This document shows positions 16,481 to 25,029 of a stretch of 26,044 nt of DNA, in pieces. The notes under the pieces are model-generated. The model was not told where the DNA came from, made no database searches, and worked only from the letters and a program-made list of their open reading frames with translations. The stretch comes from Pseudomonadota bacterium (GTDB lineage: Bacteria > Pseudomonadota > Alphaproteobacteria > Micropepsales > Micropepsaceae). The position numbers and the translations under genes were made by a program. The stretch is taken from assembly GCA_021817355.1 (NCBI GenBank), contig JAKAVI010000309.1:1-26044 (forward strand), read 5' to 3'. Each line of letters begins with the position of its first letter. The first letter of the stretch is position 1.

Positions 16481-17775
16481 GCGCCCGCATCGCCTTCATC
16501 AATGCCAGGCTGATGGATCCTGAAAGCGGCTATGACATGCAAGGGTCACTGATCGTAGCTGACGGGCGCATCGCTGAGTTCGGACCCAAACTTGCCCCTG
16601 CGATGCTGGCCGGCTGCAAGCAGATCGACTGCGGTGGTAGGGTTCTGGCACCCGGCCTGATCGACATGCGCGTGTTTACGGGCGAGCCTGGAAGCGAGCA
16701 TCGCGAAACCCTGCAGTCGGCAAGCGATGCGGCCGCTGCCGGCGGTGTGACCACGATCGTGGTGATGCCAAAGACCCAACCGGTCATAGACGAGCCGTCG
16801 CTAGTTGACTTTTTAAAGCGCCGGGCGGCGGCCACTGCCTGCGTGCGGGTAGTACCGACGGCGGCGCTGACCCGCCATCTGGCCGGCGAGACCATGACAG
16901 AGATCGGCCTGTTGCGTGAAGCAGGAGCCCTCGCCTTTACCGATGCCGACACTACCATCGCCAATACCCGTGTGCTGCGCCGTGCGCTCGCTTATGCCGC
17001 CAATTTTGATGCGCTGGTCATAGGTCACGCCGAAGATCCCGACCTCTCGCATGGCGCGGCCGTCACCGAAGGCGAGTTTGCCACACGCCTTGGACTTCCC
17101 GCCGCTCCGGCCATGGCCGAAACCATGATTGTCGAGCGTGACATCCGCCTGGTTGAGCTCACCGGTGTGCGTTATCATTTTGGCCAGATCTCGACCCGTG
17201 CCTCACTCGAGGCGGTCGCCAAGGCCAAGAGCCGCGGACTTCCGATTACTTGCGGGGTTTCGGCCCATCATCTGGCACTCAATGAGCTCGACATCGGCGC
17301 CTATCAGACCTTTCGCAAGGTCAAACCACCCTTGCGCAGCGAAGCTGACCGTGCCGCCATGGTTGAGGGCTTGGCGCAGGGTATTATCGACGTCGTGGTG
17401 TCCAGCCATGACCCTCAGGCCGCGGACACCAAGCGTCTGCCCTTCGGCCAGGCGGCCTTCGGTGGGGTTGGTCTTGAAACCCTGCTGCCTGCAGTGTTGG
17501 CGCTTTATCACGATGGGCACCTGAGCCTTGCCCGCGCTCTCTATAAGGTGACAGCGGCACCGGCAAAGCTGCTCGGCCTGGATGGTGGCCAGCTCGCCCG
17601 CGGTGCGCCCGCCGATCTCGTCGTGCTCGATCCCGACCGACCTTGGGTGGTCGATTCTCATCAGTTGCGCTCGCGCGCACGCAACACGCCCTTTGACGGA
17701 CGGCGCCTTGAGGGCCAGGCTGAGATGACTTTCGTCAACGGCAAAAAGGTATTTGATCGAAGGGGGGGGGACTGA
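16477..17775 (+). CDS. pyrC: Dihydroorotase homologue, probably non-catalytic
   Basis: 432 residues of the amidohydrolase/dihydroorotase family. Active enzymes have D-x-H-x-H-x-R-x-P-G after the first strand; here residues 63-72 read [10 protein letters not shown], so both metal-binding His and the substrate Arg are replaced. The late metal Asp of the (T/S)-D-H-A-P motif is Ser310 (SSHDP), and HVS is QIS at 237-239. The fold is otherwise intact: [55 protein letters not shown] and [12 protein letters not shown]. This resembles the inactive PyrC-prime of Pseudomonas, which supports ATCase assembly. It is coupled to pyrB by an ATGA overlap and to plsY by TGATG. A G9 run lies in its last codons. 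Confidence 0.9.
   Translation: MSARIAFINARLMDPESGYDMQGSLIVADGRIAEFGPKLAPAMLAGCKQIDCGGRVLAPGLIDMRVFTGEPGSEHRETLQSASDAAAAGGVTTIVVMPKTQPVIDEPSLVDFLKRRAAATACVRVVPTAALTRHLAGETMTEIGLLREAGALAFTDADTTIANTRVLRRALAYAANFDALVIGHAEDPDLSHGAAVTEGEFATRLGLPAAPAMAETMIVERDIRLVELTGVRYHFGQISTRASLEAVAKAKSRGLPITCGVSAHHLALNELDIGAYQTFRKVKPPLRSEADRAAMVEGLAQGIIDVVVSSHDPQAADTKRLPFGQAAFGGVGLETLLPAVLALYHDGHLSLARALYKVTAAPAKLLGLDGGQLARGAPADLVVLDPDRPWVVDSHQLRSRARNTPFDGRRLEGQAEMTFVNGKKVFDRRGGD
17762..17770 (+). repeat. Nine-G homopolymer at the pyrC 3' end
   Basis: Nine consecutive G bases lie two bases before the pyrC stop, itself overlapping plsY ATG. They encode the last Gly residues. In the correct frame pyrC ends RRGGD; gain or loss of one G would abolish that stop and extend or shift the C-terminus past the plsY start. 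Confidence 0.9.
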
Positions 17776-18395
17776 TGACGAGTGCAGGTGTTTTTTCGCA
17801 CGCCATGCCAGGGCTCATCACCGCAGCGGTCATTGGCTACGCCTTGGGTTCGATCCCCTTCGGCCTGCTCTTCGCCCGTCTGGCGGGCGCCGGGGATGTG
17901 CGTAAGATCGGTTCAGGCAATATCGGCGCCACCAATGTTCTGCGCACGGGCAAGAGGTGGGCGGCTGCGGCAACCTTCCTCTGCGATGCCCTGAAGGGGG
18001 CTGCGGCAATACTTATCATGCGGGCAGGTTGGGGGCACTTGGCCGAACTCGTGGCGGGATTTGCCGCACTTGTCGGTCACATGTTTCCGCTATGGCTCGG
18101 GTTTAAGGGCGGAAAGGGCGTCTCGACCTTTTTTGGGATCATGTTCGCCTTGCTGTGGCCAGTCGGGCTCCTGGCTGCGGCGACCTGGCTCGCAATGGCC
18201 TTCGCAATGCGGATTTCATCGCTCTCAGCGCTCGTCACCACTGCGCTAACACCAGCCTACATGCTTGGCTTTGGCCGCAGCCAGGATGCCGGTTTCGCTG
18301 TCGCCGTGGCCATTCTGATTTGGATCATGCACCGCGCCAACATCGCACGGCTGTTGCGCGGCACGGAGCCGCGCATCGGTGCACGTAAAAGCTAG
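17775..18395 (+). CDS. plsY: Glycerol-3-phosphate acyltransferase (acyl-phosphate dependent)
   Basis: 206 residues, an inner-membrane enzyme moving an acyl group from acyl phosphate to glycerol-3-phosphate, the first step of phospholipid synthesis. All three family motifs are present: LGSIPFGLLFAR with KIGSGNIGATNVLRTGKR (motif 1), GHMFPLWLGFKGGKGVST (motif 2, glycerol-phosphate loop) and a later membrane segment ending at WIMHRANIARLLRGTEPRIG (motif 3). About six membrane segments. The ATG overlaps the pyrC stop, and the G9 run (17762-17770) sits four bases ahead and may serve as part of the ribosome site. Its stop shares bases with the convergent small membrane-protein gene. Confidence 0.95.
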   Translation: MTSAGVFSHAMPGLITAAVIGYALGSIPFGLLFARLAGAGDVRKIGSGNIGATNVLRTGKRWAAAATFLCDALKGAAAILIMRAGWGHLAELVAGFAALVGHMFPLWLGFKGGKGVSTFFGIMFALLWPVGLLAAATWLAMAFAMRISSLSALVTTALTPAYMLGFGRSQDAGFAVAVAILIWIMHRANIARLLRGTEPRIGARKS

Positions 18396-18508
18396 CGCTC
18401 GTCGCTGCTGTTACCGGGTGATCTGAACGAGGCGTAGAGCAGCACGCCCATAAAGCTCACAAAGCCCAGTACCACCATCACAAGATAGGCTTCAGTGCCG
18501 GTCGTCAT
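18392..18508 (-). CDS. 38-residue single-span membrane protein
   Basis: A small frame starting at 18508 with GGAGG six bases upstream (three bases from a second ATG at 18511). The product MTTGTEAYLVMVVLGFVSFM continues GVLLYASFRSPGNSSDER: one membrane helix of about 20 residues followed by a short polar tail. Ribosome site, start and helix make it a credible gene, but I know no family. It is convergent with plsY, the two stops sharing CTAG. It occupies the place where dprA often lies in related genomes. Confidence 0.6.
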   Translation of the reverse strand: MTTGTEAYLVMVVLGFVSFMGVLLYASFRSPGNSSDER

Positions 18509-19013
18509 CATCTGCCTCCAAATTGGCCGTGCTCTACAGGTAACAGAACCCATGTGCCTGCGCGACGCAAAGCTCCCGGCGATCATAATTGGCGCCGCCT
18601 GGGAAATTACAAACCGCATTGGCCAGGAGAATGGCAAAAAGGCGCAGCGGCCGCAATCGCCATGCACGCTGGGCTCTATTCACGAGCATCGCATTGGCTG
18701 CTGCAAGTTAATCCGACCTGACCCCTGTGGCGCCCTGACGCAGGGACAGAAGACGGCGCAGCCCCCGCTCACGCGGGAGAAGAAAAGTACCGTCGGCGGG
18801 GATTTTTCCCCTGAGTAACGACCAAACGTCGGCAGATTATTACAACTTTAAGTTGTTATTTCGCTAACAAGACCCTCATTATCTACCCATGGTATAGGGA
18901 TTTCGCGCGTGGACCGTTGACACCCCTCTGCCGCTTCGCACAGTGTCCCGCTCCCCAAACCACCCTCCTGCCTGCCGGACCGGCTGGCTAGATGGATCTG
19001 TCACTGATCACGC
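18509..19013. other. Intergenic region upstream of topA
   Basis: About 500 bases without a convincing gene and without recognisable dprA remnants. It holds three short stems: CCCGC/GCGGG (18764-18777), GGGGA/TCCCC around TTTT (18798-18811), and the 7-bp inverted repeat at 18842-18856. The stretch 18830-18905 is visibly AT-richer, as expected of a promoter zone for topA. No tRNA is seen. Confidence 0.5.
18842..18856. promoter_or_regulatory. Inverted repeat ahead of topA (candidate operator)
   Basis: ACAACTT (18842-18848) and AAGTTGT (18850-18856) form an exact inverted repeat with one base between, in an AT-rich stretch about 160 bases before the topA start. A dimeric regulator site is possible. 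Position relative to a promoter is not clear. Confidence 0.35.
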
Positions 19014-21698
19014 ATGAACCTCCTCGTCGTAGAATCTCCGGCCAAGGCCAAGACCATCAACAAATATCTCGGTTCGGGATACAAAGTCCTGGCCAGCTTT
19101 GGGCATATCCGCGATCTGCCAGCCAAGGATGGCTCGGTGCGACCGGACGAGGACTTCGCCATGAGTTGGGAAGTCGACGGGCGAGCGCAGAAGCGAATCA
19201 AGGAGATCGCCGACGCGGTCAGGACCGCCGACAAGCTCATCCTCGCTACCGACCCCGATCGGGAGGGCGAGGCCATTTCCTGGCATGTGCTTGAGGTCCT
19301 AAGATCCCGCCACGCCCTGAAGGACAAGCCGGTTGAACGCGTTGTCTTTAACGCCATCACAAAATCGGCCGTCCTTGAAGCGATCGCTCATCCACGGCAG
19401 ATCAACGTGGAACTGGTCGATGCTTATCTCGCCCGCAGAGCACTCGATTACCTCGTCGGCTTCAATCTCTCACCCGTGCTGTGGCGCAAGCTGCCTGGTG
19501 CTCGTTCGGCCGGACGTGTGCAGTCTGTCGCGTTGCGATTGATCTGCGAGCGTGAAGCTGAAATCGAAGCGTTCAAGCCGCAGGAATACTGGACCGTCGA
19601 CGCCGAGCTGCTGGCGAAAGCCGGGTCCTACACTGCCCACCTCACCCATCTGGAAGGCAAGAAGCTTGAACGGCTTGGCCTTAACTCGCAAGTAGCAGCC
19701 GACGACGCCGTACGCGCCATTAACGCCCAGCACTTCCAGGTTGGAAGCGTCGAGCGCAAACCCGTCAAACGCCACCCAGCACCGGCCTTCATTACGTCCA
19801 CCTTGCAGATGGAAGCCTCGCGCAAGCTCGGCTTTGCCGCCAAGCGCACCATGCAGATCGCACAGGCTCTTTACGAGGGTGTCGATTTAGACGGCGAAAC
19901 CGTCGGCCTCATTACCTATATGCGAACCGACGGCGTGCAGATGGCTGGTGAAGCCATTGACGAGGCCCGCACGCTTATTGCCCGCAACTATGGCGAGCGC
20001 TATCGGCCCAAATCCCCGCGGGTCTACACCTCCAAAGCCAAAAACGCCCAGGAAGCTCACGAGGCGATTCGCCCCACGAGTTTTGGCCGGCTGCCCGAAC
20101 AGGTTCGCCGCCATCTCGATGCTGACCAGGCCAAACTCTACGAACTGATATGGAAGCGGGCCGTCGCCAGTCAGATGGAGTCCGCCGAACTCGAACGCAC
20201 CACCGTCGACGCCGTCAGCGCGGATGGCAAGATCGTATTGCGAGCGAGCGGCTCGGTGACATTGTTTGATGGCTTCCTGACGCTCTATCAGGAAGGCAAG
20301 GACGATGAATCCGATGAAGACAGCACGCGCCTGCCTCCCGTCAAGGAAGGTGAAAGCCTAAAGATCGAGCGTCTTCTTCCTGCCCAACACTTTACCGAAC
20401 CCCCACCGCGTTATTCCGAGGCAAGCCTGGTACGCAAGCTTGAAGAGCTGGGTATTGGGCGGCCTTCAACCTATGCCTCGATCCTGTCCACGCTGCGTGA
20501 GCGCGCCTATGTGCGCATGGACAAGAACCGCTTCATACCGGAAGACAAGGGACGTCTCGTCACCAGCTTTCTCAGCAGCTTCTTCGGCCACTATGTTGAA
20601 TACAGCTTTACCGCAGACCTGGAGGAAAAGCTCGACGAAGTTTCCGCCGGAAAACTGAGCTGGAAGGCTTTATTGCGCGATTTCTGGGACGGCTTTTCCG
20701 CCGCCATCGCCGAAACCAAGGACCTCAAGATTTCGGATGTCATTCACGCCCTCAACGAAATTTTAGGCCCGCACATTTTTCCGCTCTCCAAACCGGGGGA
20801 GGATCCGCGCCGCTGCCCCTCCTGCGCATCCGGCGAGCTTTCACTCAAACTGGGTAAATTTGGCGCCTTTGTCGGCTGCTCAAATTATCCGCAATGCCGT
20901 TACACCCGCCAGCTCGGACAGAGCGCCGAAGAAGCCGGCGATGGCCAGCCGAAGGAGCTGGGCAGCGACCCACAAACGGACGAACCCATCACTTTGCGCG
21001 TGGGTCGTTTCGGCCCCTTTGTCCAGCGCGGCGATGCCGACAAGCCTAAGCGCGTCGGCATTCCCAAGGGTGTAGATACCAGCGACGTCGATCTCGACTA
21101 CGCACTGAAATTGCTCGCCCTCCCGCGCGAGGTCGGTACCCACCCCGAGACTGGCAAGGAGATCAAGGCCAATTTTGGCCGCTTCGGACCCTATGTGGTT
21201 CACGACGGTCAATTTGCCTCGCTCGAAAGCGCTGAAGATGTTTTTACCGTGGGTCTGAATCGGGCGGTGACCTTGCTGGCCGAGAAGAAGGCCCGCGCGC
21301 CCTCGCGGCGCGGACCTGAACCTTTGAAGGAGCTGGGACCGCACCCGCAATCCGGAGCCCTTATCAAGCTCATGCGCGGCCGCTTCGGACCCTATGTGAC
21401 CGACGGCACCGTCAATGCCACGGTTCCCAAGCAGACCGATCCCCTGAGCCTCGAACTCACAGATGCAATTGCGCTGATCGATGCTCGGGCCACCAAGGGC
21501 GGGGGGACTACGGCGCACAAAAAAAACCGTGCCAAAGTACCGACCACTGCGGCTACGCGCAGCAAGAAGGCGGCTCCAGCTACAAAATCGGCCACCAAAG
21601 CCAAGGTTGCAGGTAAGAAGCCATCACCCGTCAAGCCTGCGGTCCGCGCAAAGCGCAGCACCAAACCCACAGTCAAAAAGGCCGCAGCAGGAGGTTAG
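19014..21698 (+). CDS. topA: DNA topoisomerase I (type IA) with a basic C-terminal tail
   Basis: 894 residues. TopA relaxes negative supercoils through a transient 5'-phosphotyrosyl bond. Seen: the Toprim domain LLVVESPAKAKTI and ATDPDREGEAISWH (acidic DxD cluster), GARSAGRVQSVALRL, the active-site Tyr302 in LITYMRTDG, LEELGIGRPSTYASIL, a four-Cys zinc finger (CPSC to CSNYPQC, about residues 600-630), then repeats of the type GRFGPxV typical of the alphaproteobacterial C-terminal region. The last 60 residues (AHKKNRAKVPTT onward) are Lys/Ala/Pro-rich, like an H1 tail. The last Gly codons form the rnr Shine-Dalgarno. No strong ribosome site at 19014. Confidence 0.97.
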   Translation: MNLLVVESPAKAKTINKYLGSGYKVLASFGHIRDLPAKDGSVRPDEDFAMSWEVDGRAQKRIKEIADAVRTADKLILATDPDREGEAISWHVLEVLRSRHALKDKPVERVVFNAITKSAVLEAIAHPRQINVELVDAYLARRALDYLVGFNLSPVLWRKLPGARSAGRVQSVALRLICEREAEIEAFKPQEYWTVDAELLAKAGSYTAHLTHLEGKKLERLGLNSQVAADDAVRAINAQHFQVGSVERKPVKRHPAPAFITSTLQMEASRKLGFAAKRTMQIAQALYEGVDLDGETVGLITYMRTDGVQMAGEAIDEARTLIARNYGERYRPKSPRVYTSKAKNAQEAHEAIRPTSFGRLPEQVRRHLDADQAKLYELIWKRAVASQMESAELERTTVDAVSADGKIVLRASGSVTLFDGFLTLYQEGKDDESDEDSTRLPPVKEGESLKIERLLPAQHFTEPPPRYSEASLVRKLEELGIGRPSTYASILSTLRERAYVRMDKNRFIPEDKGRLVTSFLSSFFGHYVEYSFTADLEEKLDEVSAGKLSWKALLRDFWDGFSAAIAETKDLKISDVIHALNEILGPHIFPLSKPGEDPRRCPSCASGELSLKLGKFGAFVGCSNYPQCRYTRQLGQSAEEAGDGQPKELGSDPQTDEPITLRVGRFGPFVQRGDADKPKRVGIPKGVDTSDVDLDYALKLLALPREVGTHPETGKEIKANFGRFGPYVVHDGQFASLESAEDVFTVGLNRAVTLLAEKKARAPSRRGPEPLKELGPHPQSGALIKLMRGRFGPYVTDGTVNATVPKQTDPLSLELTDAIALIDARATKGGGTTAHKKNRAKVPTTAATRSKKAAPATKSATKAKVAGKKPSPVKPAVRAKRSTKPTVKKAAAGG

Positions 21699-21699
21699 C

Positions 21700-23946
21700 G
21701 TGGCGCGCAGAGGCAAGGATGAAGCGTCACCGCCTCTCGACAAGGCGCGCGTCATTGAGTTGCTCAGCCAGCGTCCGCTTTACGGCAAACGGGAAATTGC
21801 GCGTGACCTGGGCTTGAAGGGTAGCGCGCGTATCACTCTTAAACGCATCTTGCGCGAACTCGAAGAAGACGGTGCCATCGCGCGCGGCCATGGCAAGAGC
21901 TATCTCAAGGCTGGCGCACTTCCCCCCGTAGGCGTGCTGGAAATCGTCGGACAGGATGCAGACGGCGAATTGCTGGCTCGGCCGCAGCACTGGGATCAGG
22001 ACGTTGCGCCACCACGCATTCTCGTGATACCGGGTCGTGACGATCAAGGACCGGCGCTCGGGATCGGCGAGCGTATTCTCGCGCGCCTGCGTGAAGCCGA
22101 AGAAGGCTATGAAGCGCGTCTCATCAAACGCCTCGGCGCCAGCGTCCACCGCCTGCTCGGGGTCTATCATGCCGGATCACGCGGACATGGGCGTATCGCA
22201 CCCATCGATCGCAAGAGCAGATATGAACTCATCGTCGCCGACAAGGATGCCGGCGGCGCACTCTCTAATGAACTTGTGATGGCCGAACCCCTGGCGGGGC
22301 GGGATCATGGGACGCCCCGCGCACGCGTGGTTGAACGGCTGGGTTCGATGAGCGAGCCCAAAACTGTCAGTCTTATCGCCATCCATGCCCACAACATTCC
22401 GACTGAATTCGCACCGGACTCCCTCGACGAAGCCATACGGGCAAGATCCGTGGGCCTAAAGGGGCGCACCGACCTGCGCGCCATTGCCTTTGTAACCATC
22501 GATCCGGATGATGCACGCGATCATGATGACGCGGTGTGGGCGGGCCCCGACCCCGACGCCAGCAATGCCGATGGCCACGTGGTGATCGTGGCGATTGCAG
22601 ATGTTGCACACTATGTCAAACCGGGCTCCGCGCTCGACCGCGAAGCCTTCAAGCGGGGCAATTCCGCATATTTTCCGGACCGCGTGGTTCCCATGCTACC
22701 GGAGAAGCTATCTGCCGATCTGTGCTCGCTCCACGAAGGCGTCGACCGACCCTGTCTCGCCGTGCGTATGGTATTCAATGCCGACGGAAAGAAGCTGCGC
22801 CACGAGTTTCTCCGTGGGCTGATGAAATCCGCTGCCTCCCTGACGTATCACCAGGCCCAATATGCCTTCGAGGGCAATGCAGATGTTCTGGACGGCCCCC
22901 TCAAGGCAACGTTAAGCGCATTGTGGCGGAGCTATCACTGCCTTGCCCGCGCCCGCGACAAGCGCGACCCGCTCGATCTCGACCTTCCGGAGCGGCGCAT
23001 CGTACTCGGTGAGGATGGCAAGATCAGCTCGATCGCGTTCCGCGAGCGTCTCGAATCCATGCGCCTGGTCGAAGAGTTCATGATCCTTGCCAATGTCTGC
23101 GCCGCGGAGACGCTGGAGAGGTACCGCGTACCGCCTATCTATCGCGTGCATGAAGCGCCCTCGCAAGAAAAGCTTTATGCTTTTGCCGATTACCTGCGCA
23201 CCATCGGTATCAATTTTTCCAAGGGTCAGGTGGTCAAGCCCGGCACCTTCAATCGCATATTGAAGCAGGTCAAAAATAGCCCACATGCAGCGGTGCTCAA
23301 TGAGGTGATTCTACGCACCCAATCACAGGCCATCTACGCGCCCGACAACATCGGACATTTTGGTCTCAATCTCGCGCACTACGCCCACTTTACCTCTCCC
23401 ATCCGCCGCTATGCCGATCTCGTTGTCCATAGAGGGCTCATCCGCGCTCTCAACCTCGGCAAGGACGGTCAGACCGATGCGGAGGTCACACGTCTGACAG
23501 AGATTTCCGAGCATATTTCCATGACTGAGCGCAGGGCCATGGCAGCTGAACGCGATTCGATCGATCGCTATGTCGCGGCCTTCATGGAAGAGCGCGTTGG
23601 TGCCACCTTCCCTGCCCGTATCACCGGCGTAACCCGGTTCGGCCTGTTTGTTCGTCTCGCAGAAACGGGTGCCGAAGGTATCGTTCCCATGCGATCGCTC
23701 GGCTTCGAATTCTTTCGGCACGACGAGCGCCAGCATGCGCTCGTCGGCGACCGTAGCCGCACAACCTATCGCTTGGGGGAAACCCTTACCGTCCGGCTCG
23801 TCGAAGCCGCGCCTCTAACGGGAGGGCTAAAATTCGAGCTCACTGACGCGAGCGATGCGCGATCCGACCGCCAAACAGTTACCGGGCCTAGCACAAGACC
23901 CGCGAAGGCGAAAAAACGCGACAGAAGACGCGCGCATCCATCCTAA
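21700..23946 (+). CDS. rnr: Ribonuclease R
   Basis: GTG at 21700, five bases after AGGAGG, gives 748 residues (MARRGKDEASPPLDKARVIE onward); a longer open frame upstream overlaps topA and has no support. RNase R is a processive 3'-5' exoribonuclease degrading structured RNA. Seen: an N-terminal winged-helix region (REIARDLGLKGSARITLKRI), cold-shock-like RNA-binding part, the RNB domain with the catalytic cluster DPDDARDHDDAV from residue 268, YAHFTSPIRRYADLVVHRGL, then an S1 domain (GATFPARITGVTRFGLFVRL) and a short basic tail. It begins one base after the topA stop, so it is co-transcribed and probably coupled. Confidence 0.96.
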   Translation: MARRGKDEASPPLDKARVIELLSQRPLYGKREIARDLGLKGSARITLKRILRELEEDGAIARGHGKSYLKAGALPPVGVLEIVGQDADGELLARPQHWDQDVAPPRILVIPGRDDQGPALGIGERILARLREAEEGYEARLIKRLGASVHRLLGVYHAGSRGHGRIAPIDRKSRYELIVADKDAGGALSNELVMAEPLAGRDHGTPRARVVERLGSMSEPKTVSLIAIHAHNIPTEFAPDSLDEAIRARSVGLKGRTDLRAIAFVTIDPDDARDHDDAVWAGPDPDASNADGHVVIVAIADVAHYVKPGSALDREAFKRGNSAYFPDRVVPMLPEKLSADLCSLHEGVDRPCLAVRMVFNADGKKLRHEFLRGLMKSAASLTYHQAQYAFEGNADVLDGPLKATLSALWRSYHCLARARDKRDPLDLDLPERRIVLGEDGKISSIAFRERLESMRLVEEFMILANVCAAETLERYRVPPIYRVHEAPSQEKLYAFADYLRTIGINFSKGQVVKPGTFNRILKQVKNSPHAAVLNEVILRTQSQAIYAPDNIGHFGLNLAHYAHFTSPIRRYADLVVHRGLIRALNLGKDGQTDAEVTRLTEISEHISMTERRAMAAERDSIDRYVAAFMEERVGATFPARITGVTRFGLFVRLAETGAEGIVPMRSLGFEFFRHDERQHALVGDRSRTTYRLGETLTVRLVEAAPLTGGLKFELTDASDARSDRQTVTGPSTRPAKAKKRDRRRAHPS

Positions 23947-24554
23947 CACCGATCTATGCCGAATCACCTTGTACGACGTTGACCAGCAATAAACCACTGG
24001 CAAGCGCCGCATTACACCTATAGGCTTCGTTAGACTCGAAGAATGGCCATCCCTCATATTCGCATGATCACGCGGTTCTTGGCATATCTGTGTCATCAAT
24101 TGACTATCATTCAACAGAAACAAATGTTATGCGGGCATTCTACCCGTGCAGTTCATGCCATCAAACATCCGCGCTAGCGGCACAAAACGTCCGCGCTAGC
24201 GGCACAAAACGTCCACGCTAGCGGCACAAAACGTCCACGCTAGCGGCACAAAACGTCCACGCTAGCGGCACAAAACGTCCACGCTAGCGGCACAACGAAC
24301 GCAATTAGGCTAAACTGCCACGCAATTCTGCTTCACAGTAGCGGACTAGGGCATAGCAACTACCACTTCCTCCGAGCAGGATACGCCGGCAAAAGCGCTA
24401 AAATTTGCGACCATCATCCGATGATTCAATCACACGTGGGCCGTTATCAAACTGCGGCTCATAAGATTTAGATACCAGCATCCACCTGTCGTGTCCGATA
24501 ATCAGCAGCAAGTTCGCCATGATAAGATGCGGACAGGCATATCCCGACACTCGC
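23947..24554. other. Gene-poor region after rnr
   Basis: About 600 bases, visibly less GC-rich than the genes to the left, with no convincing coding frame and no tRNA. Its main content is the array of six 22-bp repeats at 24163-24294. After the array the 8-mer ACGCAATT occurs twice (24299 and 24320). I see no clear rnr terminator hairpin with a U-tract. Confidence 0.55.
24163..24294. repeat. Six tandem copies of a 22-bp direct repeat
   Basis: The unit is AAACGTCCAC followed by GCTAGCGGCACA, starting at 24163, 24185, 24207, 24229, 24251 and 24273, all without spacers. Each copy contains the 8-bp palindrome CGCTAGCG. Copies 3-6 are identical; copies 1 and 2 have G for A after TCC, and copy 1 also has A for G in ACGTCC. 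Twenty-two is not a multiple of three, so it is not coding. The length and period recall iterons or arrayed protein sites, with faces aligned every two helical turns. Terminal repeats of an IS21-type element are another possibility; no transposase gene is visible. Confidence 0.95.
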
Positions 24555-24950
24555 TCAGGATCCGGTGTTGTACTTGAACTCTGGAAGGGCGCTCAGCGAC
24601 TTTTTTGTCGCCCCTGGGAGTACCATTTTCTTGCCCTTAACCCGAAGTGAGCTGAAAGGTACTACGACAAATTTCGAATCCATACCGAGGAAGCCTCCCA
24701 CCGAAAGCACCGCAAACGGTACCCTTTGGTTAGCCGTAATGATTAAATCGCTAATCGTTCCTACGGACACCCCTGCATCATTGACAACGGTGCTGCCAAC
24801 CAGCTTGGAAGCCCGGTAACCTGTCGCCAAAGACGCCGGATCCACCTTCATCAGCCCCACTGTTTGCTTCATGCCCTGAGCAGCCACAGGACCACTCAGT
24901 GATGCCACTAGGAAGGCAACACCTGCTGCCACTACGATTGCACGTGCCAT
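24555..24950 (-). CDS. Periplasmic PRC-barrel domain protein
   Basis: 131 residues with a signal peptide (MARAIVVAAGVAFLVASLSG, then PVAAQG, cleavage after AAQ-type site) and a PRC-barrel: YRASKLVGSTVVNDAGVSVG followed by TISDLIITANQRVPFAVLSV, GGFLGMDSKFVVVPFSSLRV and GKKMVLPGATKKSL. The PRC-barrel is a small beta-barrel used in photosynthetic reaction centres, RimM and stress or sporulation proteins. AAGGA lies upstream of the ATG. It follows the CsbD-like gene on the same strand with about 80 bases between, suggesting a shared stress role. The exact function is unknown. Confidence 0.88.
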   Translation of the reverse strand: MARAIVVAAGVAFLVASLSGPVAAQGMKQTVGLMKVDPASLATGYRASKLVGSTVVNDAGVSVGTISDLIITANQRVPFAVLSVGGFLGMDSKFVVVPFSSLRVKGKKMVLPGATKKSLSALPEFKYNTGS

Positions 24951-24971
24951 TGGTCATTCCTTTCGATTGTA

Positions 24972-24989
24972 CGCACCGGAGTCGGTGCG
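24972..24989 (-). terminator. Hairpin between the CsbD-like and PRC-barrel genes
   Basis: CGCACCG (24972-24978) pairs with CGGTGCG (24983-24989) around the loop GAGT: a 7-bp GC-rich stem in the space downstream of csbD and upstream of the PRC gene on the minus strand. No U-run follows, so it may attenuate or protect mRNA rather than terminate fully. Confidence 0.4.
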
Positions 24990-25029
24990 CATCAGGCTAG
25001 AGTCGATCCGCCTTAGACCCCCTGCGCCG

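Noticed and set aside
20880..21518. 212-residue minus-strand frame opposite topA
   Set aside because: Antisense shadow of the conserved TopA C-terminal region, no family resemblance and no ribosome site.
21481..21699. N-terminal extension of RNase R
   Set aside because: It overlaps the topA tail in another frame; the GTG at 21700 has a near-perfect ribosome site and the normal RNase R N-terminus.
24163..24294. CRISPR array
   Set aside because: The 22-bp units are directly adjacent with no unique spacers, and no cas gene is near.
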